From: Merluccius polli
Lineage: Eukaryota; Chordata; Actinopteri; Gadiformes; Merlucciidae
Assembly: GCA_030340625.1 (NCBI GenBank)
Contig: JAOPHQ010004285.1
Coordinates: forward strand, 176,158-240,157
Length of the DNA: 64,000 nt
Direction of reading: 5' to 3'
Shown: positions 49,978-58,200 of the stretch, piece by piece
Position numbering within the stretch: the first letter of the stretch is position 1
Layout of the letters: each line of letters opens with the position of its first letter
Translations under genes and position numbers: made by a program
The notes under the pieces: generated by a model
What the model was told of the DNA's origin: nothing
The model's database searches: none
What the model saw: only the letters and a program-made list of their open reading frames with translations

Positions 49978-52213
49978 GGGTAAAATCTCTCCAGTACATA
50001 CCGGGGGAGGGGGTGGTAGAGGTCGTAGGGCATTATCTGCTTGTATCCGTCACTGAAAATCAGAAACACAAATACGCTTCTAAGAAAAGTGCATCTTAAT
50101 CCTCATCCTAATCCGAATAAATTGTTCTCAGCCCCCTTTGGATAGCTTGGAGTGCCCAGCAAGAATTATGAACGATATGAAGGAGATCATTATATTGGGG
50201 CCTGGAACCAAGTTACGATTTGGTTGTGAATGGGACATTTTCATCATAGTCCCTACACAAGTCTATAAGTCTACAACCTAATCAGGGGTGGTAGAATCCC
50301 CCCTTGTAATCCATCTGAGGCAGTATAGGCCTACAGTCATTACGTAAGGGGCAATGTACAGCGAGCCGGTCATTATGGCGAAATAAACCCTGACAGGTAG
50401 ATGCAGGACCTCGAAGCGGAGGGATCTTGAATGACGCTGAAGTGGTTTATTTCGCAATAATGACCGGCTCGCTGTACATTATCCTACTTATAACACTGCT
50501 GCTTACTAAAAAAATCAATAATTTGACACAAAATATAACACATTTTTGATTTATTGATTTAAAAATTATTTTATTGCTTCCGCAAAAAATAAATAATTGT
50601 CTGTTAGATTCTACGGTTGGAGAACAGTGTCCATAGCAACGGTCTGTTATTCATAGCAATGGTCTGCTCTTCAGAAAGAGACCGTAGAACGCCGTAATTG
50701 ACCAATCAGACTTGAGTATTCAACAAAGCCGTGTAATGACGTTCATTCACCTGGCGAGACAGGGGTCCATGTTGCACTCGCGCAGTTTGGGCTTGGGCTT
50801 GATGTTCTCAGGGTAGTAGTGGCAGTACTGGTCGACCACCATGCGGCCGCTGCGCAGGTCCAAGCACTCGGCTGAGGTCAGCTGGTAGCCTGCACAGCAG
50901 AGGAAAACGTTTGGCACAAACCCCCTTGAATTGAGTGGTACACATTCAAAAACCCGAATGAACCATCAAGAGGCTATTTTTCTGTCATCACCAGTGCCGA
51001 AATTCCAGGGGGGGGGGGACCAGGGGGCGTGTCCCCACCGATGTTCAAAGAGAGCTAATTTTTCCCATATTTCAGTGTAACGTCCAGCAATCTGACTTTG
51101 CGGCTGAATTGGCAGCACATTCGCCTGGCCGGTTCTTTTACAATTTAAAGTTTAAGTGCAACTTAAGCTGTTCCTCCCAGGCATTGTGGAATACATGGTT
51201 GGCTCAAAGTAAACATAGGGTTTATGTAAGTGGAAGACCCCACACTCCCAACCCGATTGGTCCCCCCCCCCCCCAATGCGTGACTCATTATGTTGCCCTT
51301 GGTCATCATGCATTTGTGGTGTGGTGGTAAATCTTGAACTCTCAATGATCAGACAGTTTGACTTAATAGCAAAATTATCTGGTTTATTCTTAATAGGGAA
51401 ATAATAACAGAAAGTAAGAAGAGAAAATAATCAAAGAAAAGTATCAGCTGATGGGTCCCACAATACGACGTGCATCTAATGCCTGTCAGAGAGTGAGAGC
51501 CCCGAACAGAGTTTGCATAAAGATAATATACAATTCAGAACTATCCCAAGAGAAGGGAGGCAGTCTCCTTTCTCCCAGGGTCAATCTTAGTCAATAACAG
51601 ATAGCTGGAACTTATGGTTCCTTTGTTATGCATACCAGCATGAGGGTACCAGCATGCACTGTTGTTGGGTCAAATCATGAGAAGGCCATGTGGTGGACGA
51701 AGGCAGAGCATGGGTCAGCATGAGAATATAAAGAATTTCCATTACGGTGGCCATTAGACGTAGAAACGTTTTCTGGCACAGTTGACCTGGCAAGCAATAA
51801 CTACGTTTCATTGTTTTCTTCAGTGCAAAATGATTGAACGATTGGAATGTTTTTTAAACTATTCTTCCAATTTCTGTTATACGTTGTAACCGTGTTTGAC
51901 AGTTTTATGCTGCTGTCTTGGCCAGGTCGCTCTTCCAAAAGAGATGTTTAATCTCAATGAGACCAACCCGGTTAAACAAAAGGTTAAACCAAAACAAATC
52001 CATTGGCCGAATAATAGGATAGGATCATTGAACTAGACGGCACTGGCGTCTAGTTCTGGTGCCTGGTGCCTGGTTACTGGTGCCTGGTTACCTCCGCCGC
52101 ACGTGACCGAGCACGGGAAGAAGTCGGTCTCCCGCCAGCGGTGGATGATGGGCTGGTAATAGATGAACTGGACCACGCTGTCCGCCGCTCCGCCGCTGCC
52201 ATACTGGACCTGG

Positions 52214-52252
<39 letters not shown>

Positions 52253-55200
52253 TGTCACTGTTACCGACGGCGACTGGAAGTTTGATGATCTGCAACTTTG
52301 GACATTGTTTGAGCATTGTTTGAAGACATGCATTGTGGACATGAGTTTTGCATTTGTGATGTTAAAATTGTAAGCCAGTTCCATCTTAATTTAAGTACTG
52401 TACCAAAATTGACTATAATATGGCTCACTTCAGTGAAGGATAAACTTGGGACAAATTGCTTTTTTAATAAATGACAATGCACTTGTTTTTTTAATAAACC
52501 ACAACCTGGAGTTTCAAAGGCTCCCACACAAATCAAGATTGTTTTTTTGTTTTGTTTCTATTTAAAGCTGAATAATGAGCAAGAACGGCGCCAACACAAA
52601 AAAAAAAAAAAACTGTCTGAATTTCTGCAACAATAACAAAGCCAGGCAAATGAATGACATTAAACTTCCCCCTTTTTAATGTGCTGTATTATTATCATTA
52701 TGCGGGCCAATGTTAGATCTAGGATAGTTAAAAGCTACTTGGCTACGTCTACAAGTAAATCACCAGCAATCCCTCCCTCTAAAAGCACAGTGCAGAACAG
52801 ATCAAAAGGAATTTGAAATGGCAGCAGGGGCCAAAGAGTGAGCATCACTCTGTTTATTTAAAATACATCTCTTGGCTCAGGGAACACACGCTCTCGGGTT
52901 AATTGTTCTGGGGCAGAAGAGGAACAAGAATAAACAGAAACTAAATTGCCATAGAAACAAAAAAGAGAAGAAAGAAAAGATGTGTCAAGTCATTGACAGC
53001 CCCACTTCAAGGAGCGGAGGAGCAAATGTGCGAGGGGAGGCGGTTGGGTTTACTCGGGAATGAAAAGCAAAAGCTTTTCTTCTGCTACTAGGAGTATTGT
53101 GAACATATATGCAGGCTAATATGCATTCCAACTGGTTTTCGTTTTTTTAAGTTGTTGTTGTTGTATTCCAACTGCGTTCCTTTGCTTTCCAAACCATGGT
53201 AGCACTAACCAACATACAAATGGGAAAAACAAGAGTCTAGTTATTTTACCCGTACAAATTAAACATTGTTTATTAGACAGGAAAATGGGCACAGGAAAAT
53301 TAACAACGTGAAAGCATTGAAAACTACTGAAATCTGTGCTCCAACAGATTTTATATACACAATTTAAGAAATGTTTCCCTTCTAGTCTCACTCGTCCCCC
53401 ATGTTCTGGAGAAATAAGCAACGACAGCTTATACCTACCCCAAATGTATAAATCAAACACCACTACTCTTCGTTCAAATTCACTTGTTTACAGTGGAAAG
53501 ACGTTTCTGGCACACTTTTTTCCATTTGCCCGGGCTTTTCCACTGCTGTGATATGAATTGGCTGTCTGCCTTGAAACGGATTAGAAAATTATGCACTTAT
53601 TACTGCCTCTCAGATTTCTGTCTCCTGCATTCCTATTTATTGTGCTATCCTGACTTGCAGTTTTTTATTAGCATTCGCTAGCCCATGGTCTGTAGTGTTT
53701 ACCCGCTGGCCCTGCTGTGTGTGTGTGTGTGTGTGTAGATCTGTTTGTGGCATACAAATATTAAACATGGTACGGATAAGTTCAGGTCAGTGTTTTTTAT
53801 TCTTAATTAATTAGTTGATTAAGAACAAAAATACATTATCCAATAATAAAATAAATATATTCTTGGGTCTTTGATAAAGGCTAGGGTTTCAACATCTACT
53901 AAGTGGACTAACAATGGAGTTATAATTCCATGGTTTGCATTATGATGCGTTAAGGTCATTCCACATGGGCTGCAGAGGGTGAACAGATGAGAAAACTGCT
54001 TCATTTCAACTGGATGACCACAAGGACAACAAGCCTTTTAACAAACGGAAATAGTTTGCTGATTACTATCACAAGAGAATAGAGAAGGACAGAAAAATAT
54101 GAGATTGCCTTTATCTTTAAAGGTAATGTAGATATTGTTAAAGCAACATCATTCATTTTTATGTTTTTAGCCTGCTCAATGGAAGTGAATGGTGGCTCAA
54201 AACGTGGGGAAGTGGATTTTAAGATAAATATGCAAAATGGGTGAACTACTGCTTTAAATCAGTAGTTTCAGAGTCATCAGAGTTTGTGTAACTGGCCTTG
54301 CAAAGCAATATTATCCATTGAAAAACGACAGTCTTATTTTGTCCTTCTAGATAAAACATTTGCAGATGCAAATGGAGGACTTAATGGAGCAACAGGAGAG
54401 GCTGGAAGATCTACTTTACCAGGAGGAAACCTTCCTGGAGAACTACATGGCCCAGCTCATTTCGAGGGAAAGTTGGTTGGACAAGGAGAAAGAGGTAGAG
54501 AATAGAGATGAAGCAGCAGCCTGTGTGTAATGTGATAATGTTACAGGATTGTATTACAAAACTAAGTGTCTGTGTCTTGGTTGTCTAGAATGGACATGAC
54601 TTCCAGGTTCTCCGTCATTGGCTGACAATAGAGAAGCACAGACTGTCCCTGATGTCCATGGAGTTCTGGAGACGGGAGAAAATCATTGGCCGAGATCTGG
54701 AACACCTCCTCCTCAAGGAGGAGGTGGCTGCAGGAGCCACTCCTTGCAAAACAAATGGAGAAGCTGAGCCACGATGTGACCTCCTTGAAGAAGGAGGTTG
54801 CTTCATTAAAAGCAGCTGCCCAGGAGCTTAGCTCCAGCCTGGCTGCAGAGAGGGTGACATTTAATGAAGAGGTGGCTGACATGGCTGAAGCAAGGAAGGC
54901 CTTCCAGATGGAGAGAGAAAACATCCGGCAGGAGATGGACCCCTTCAGAAAGGAAAGAACCGAGCACTGGATGCAGAGAAAGGCCTACTTGATAGAGAAG
55001 AAGGGGACAGAGGTGAAGAGAGAGGCCTTCCTCAATGAGGCAAATAACCTCAAGACTCTCCACATGGACCTGAACCAGAATCAGAACCAGACCACTTCCC
55101 ACAAAACAAGGCATGTGCTGAAGAAAGCCAGCCCCTTTTACTTGGAGTCTGTGTGGACTTGCCATAAATGGCAACTGCACCTGTTCCAGGAAAAAGCGAC

Positions 55201-58200
55201 ATGGACAAAGACTGAATGGCAAGTCCAGAATTCAGGACACTCTTCTGAAGCCCTACTGGCCAGACAGGGACAAGCAGGGGCACTGTAGATGCAGACCCCT
55301 GTAGATGTACACAGGTCTATGTTGCTGTAGTACTGACTGAGCTTCTCTTCTCCTTTCTTCTCCTACTGTACTCATTGGTTTCATTAAACTTTTTAATTGG
55401 CCTATATTCTAACGTATTCTAATGTTCTCAGTGCTTCCATTAAACATGGCTACATTTTATAGTAATTCATGTTAAACCCCACAGTAGCTCTATTTTATAC
55501 ACAGAAACCACAGTTACTATGTCGATTATATTCCCCGATGTCCAATTTTACTATTTAAAATAGAATATCTACCGGCTTCAAAATATAAAGGTAAAACTAA
55601 CAACAAAAATACATGCTTAACACACACAAATCATATAGACATGGCATGTCTATATGTATGTCAGGCTGTCCTTATAAACACTGTGTGTGTGTGTGCGTGC
55701 GTGTGTGCGTGCGTGTGTGCATGTGCGCGCGCGTGTGTGTGCGTGTCCATGTCTAATAACCACAATGTTACTGCAAAACCAGGCACCAGGATGGGAATTC
55801 TCAATTTCAAACGCAATGCAATCTGGGACGCAATGGATTCTGGGATTCTTTGCTGTTCGAGGCTGGAGGCTGTGGTTGTACACCTTCTCCCGGCTACTGT
55901 TGCCCTCCCGAAGCAAAGCAGGAATAGTGGAAATGATCAACAGGGGAGACAGGAAAAAGTGACGCGTAGAATCGTGTCATGTAGAAGGAATATGGCTCAA
56001 TAAAGTTAACATTCAATAAAGATTTATGCCAACGTTTGCCGCCATTCCAGTTTGCTATTCTCACTACTCTCCATCCATGGCGAGGCGTTTACGTCACAGA
56101 TCTATTTTGAGGGAGGAAAGCGGAGCAGCCAAACACATTAAATCGTTTAAATCAGAACGGACACACCATTAAGCCAAAACCAACTACTTGCCTTGGAACT
56201 AAATGGGGGTAATGCTACCATTGTTTTTACTGCATGACACAATGCGTCGGAATTGCGTAGCCCCTTTCCAAGAGCTAAGTAGAACAAGGGAGACATTCGT
56301 GTTGGATAGCTACACAGTGCGGCGCTCAGCTTGCAGCTACCCTCCAAACGTAAAACAGGCTCGGATTCAATCTCATCCTAAACTCTTTGTGACACGAGGG
56401 GAGGGTGGGGCCGGGGGGTCCTCCGAGAGGTCATGCAAGAGGAACCGATCGCGTTGGCCTCGCAACGTTCAGAAAAACTACCGTTTTCACTTTTCACTGG
56501 GGAGAGAGAGCCACGAGAACATGATGTCATACTACATCTATTCAGGAGCGTATAAGGACTGTTTTGGGGGATCAGTTACAGAGAGAGGTAACCATTCCAT
56601 CACTTCTGACCCTTTTCCAAAAAGCGGTAATCTGTCCATTAGACAAAGCCATAAAAAAACTAAACAAAACAGAAGGTGAATTGAAATCACAAGGAGCACT
56701 TCAGGTTGTTTTAACCGCAAAACGTTGGAGTTTCACAGCAACGTTTACAGCAGATCTCTAGCTAGCCAAACGTCTATCTTAAAAAGAGAGTTTATACAAT
56801 CTAAGTGCAGTCAACTCCTTTGAGGCGATGCCCTTTTGATTGCGTTGGCTAGCGAGGGAAATCAGATAACCCCGCCCCTCACCTTGACAGTGAAGTCAGC
56901 TCCCAGCGGCCCGGCGATTCTCATGACGGCCTTATCGGGGTGTTTTTGAAAGTCCAGGGTGGTGTTCTCCAGGTAGTGCTGGCCCGACGCCTCCAGGGAA
57001 AGTTCTCCTTTAACACCTTGCAGAGTCTTGCTCTCAATGTCTGAAAAAAAAGGATTTGTTATTTTAAAAAGAAACCACAAACTCAATAGGTCATGGAATA
57101 GGAGATCATTGAGAGTTTGCGATCGCGCTCACTTGATCAATAAATCAAACACAGAACCGGGCCGGTGCTACTACAAACGCTTCACCCCGTTGTTGGGAAC
57201 CTAATTCAGTGTGGCTGACGTTGGTTCTTGTCCGATTCTGGCTATTAGAGCTACAACAAACAAAAATGTAAACCGTCGAGGAGCCAACACCAGTGGTTGT
57301 GTGTGTGTGTGCCAACAGATGGCTCCGATTTAAGCGCCCTGGGCAAAGAAAATTGGGGAAATATTTAATGAATGATGCGGTGCGTGGGAGAGGATAGGTA
57401 GACGGAGAGATGAAACATTTGGTATCGATTAGATCTGAGAAAGGGTTGGCTGCCAACACCTTGAAATAAGTGATACCTTTTTGGAAAGGCTTTGGTTCAT
57501 ATTTCTTTTGGAGTCAGAGAAAAGAGGTCCAACAGCCTTGCCTCTCTTTTGTGCTTTAAACTGCTTTCAAAACTAATCAAGCGAACTTTGTAAAAGGAAT
57601 ACACTTACAAAAGATTTGGCTTTTCCCGAACTATAAACAATCGCGTAACATTGAGTGAACCAAAATCCCAGCAAGGGTAATTATACTCTGAATTGAACCA
57701 AGTCAAATCAAATTGTATTAGATCTAATTTGATTACAATTAAAGTTTCAAAGGGCTTTACAGGTCCACGTTCAAAATGCGCTCTGACAACACCCCTTAAA
57801 CTTGCAGCCAGCCAAACAAAATACTGTCTATGCTGCCAAGCCCTATCATTGTCTGAACATTAAGACTAAAGTACACACCTAGAAGCAATTTGAAGAAGCC
57901 CTACTATACCACAAAAATGCTGTAGTAGGCACATTGAAGGCCGCCGTCAGTTACAACACACATTTCATTCTTGAAATCATTTTGGATGGAAGGATACCAC
58001 GGACCTACCAAGACTTACACAAGTGATCCGAACCTTTAAGAACAAGCCTCACATGGCGACTCCTATAAGGGATGACCACTACCGTGTCCTCAGCTTTTGG
58101 GAGAAAGACAGAGAGAAGATTCAAAAGGAATGAAATAATGACAGAAAGAAAGTATTTTTCAGAGCAATACAGAGTTATTGATGTGCAATGCATAACCACA

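Noticed and set aside
56203..56679. 158-codon open frame on the plus strand
   Set aside because: No family resemblance and no upstream signals; the sequence looks like unclassified repeat in an adamtsl1 intron.
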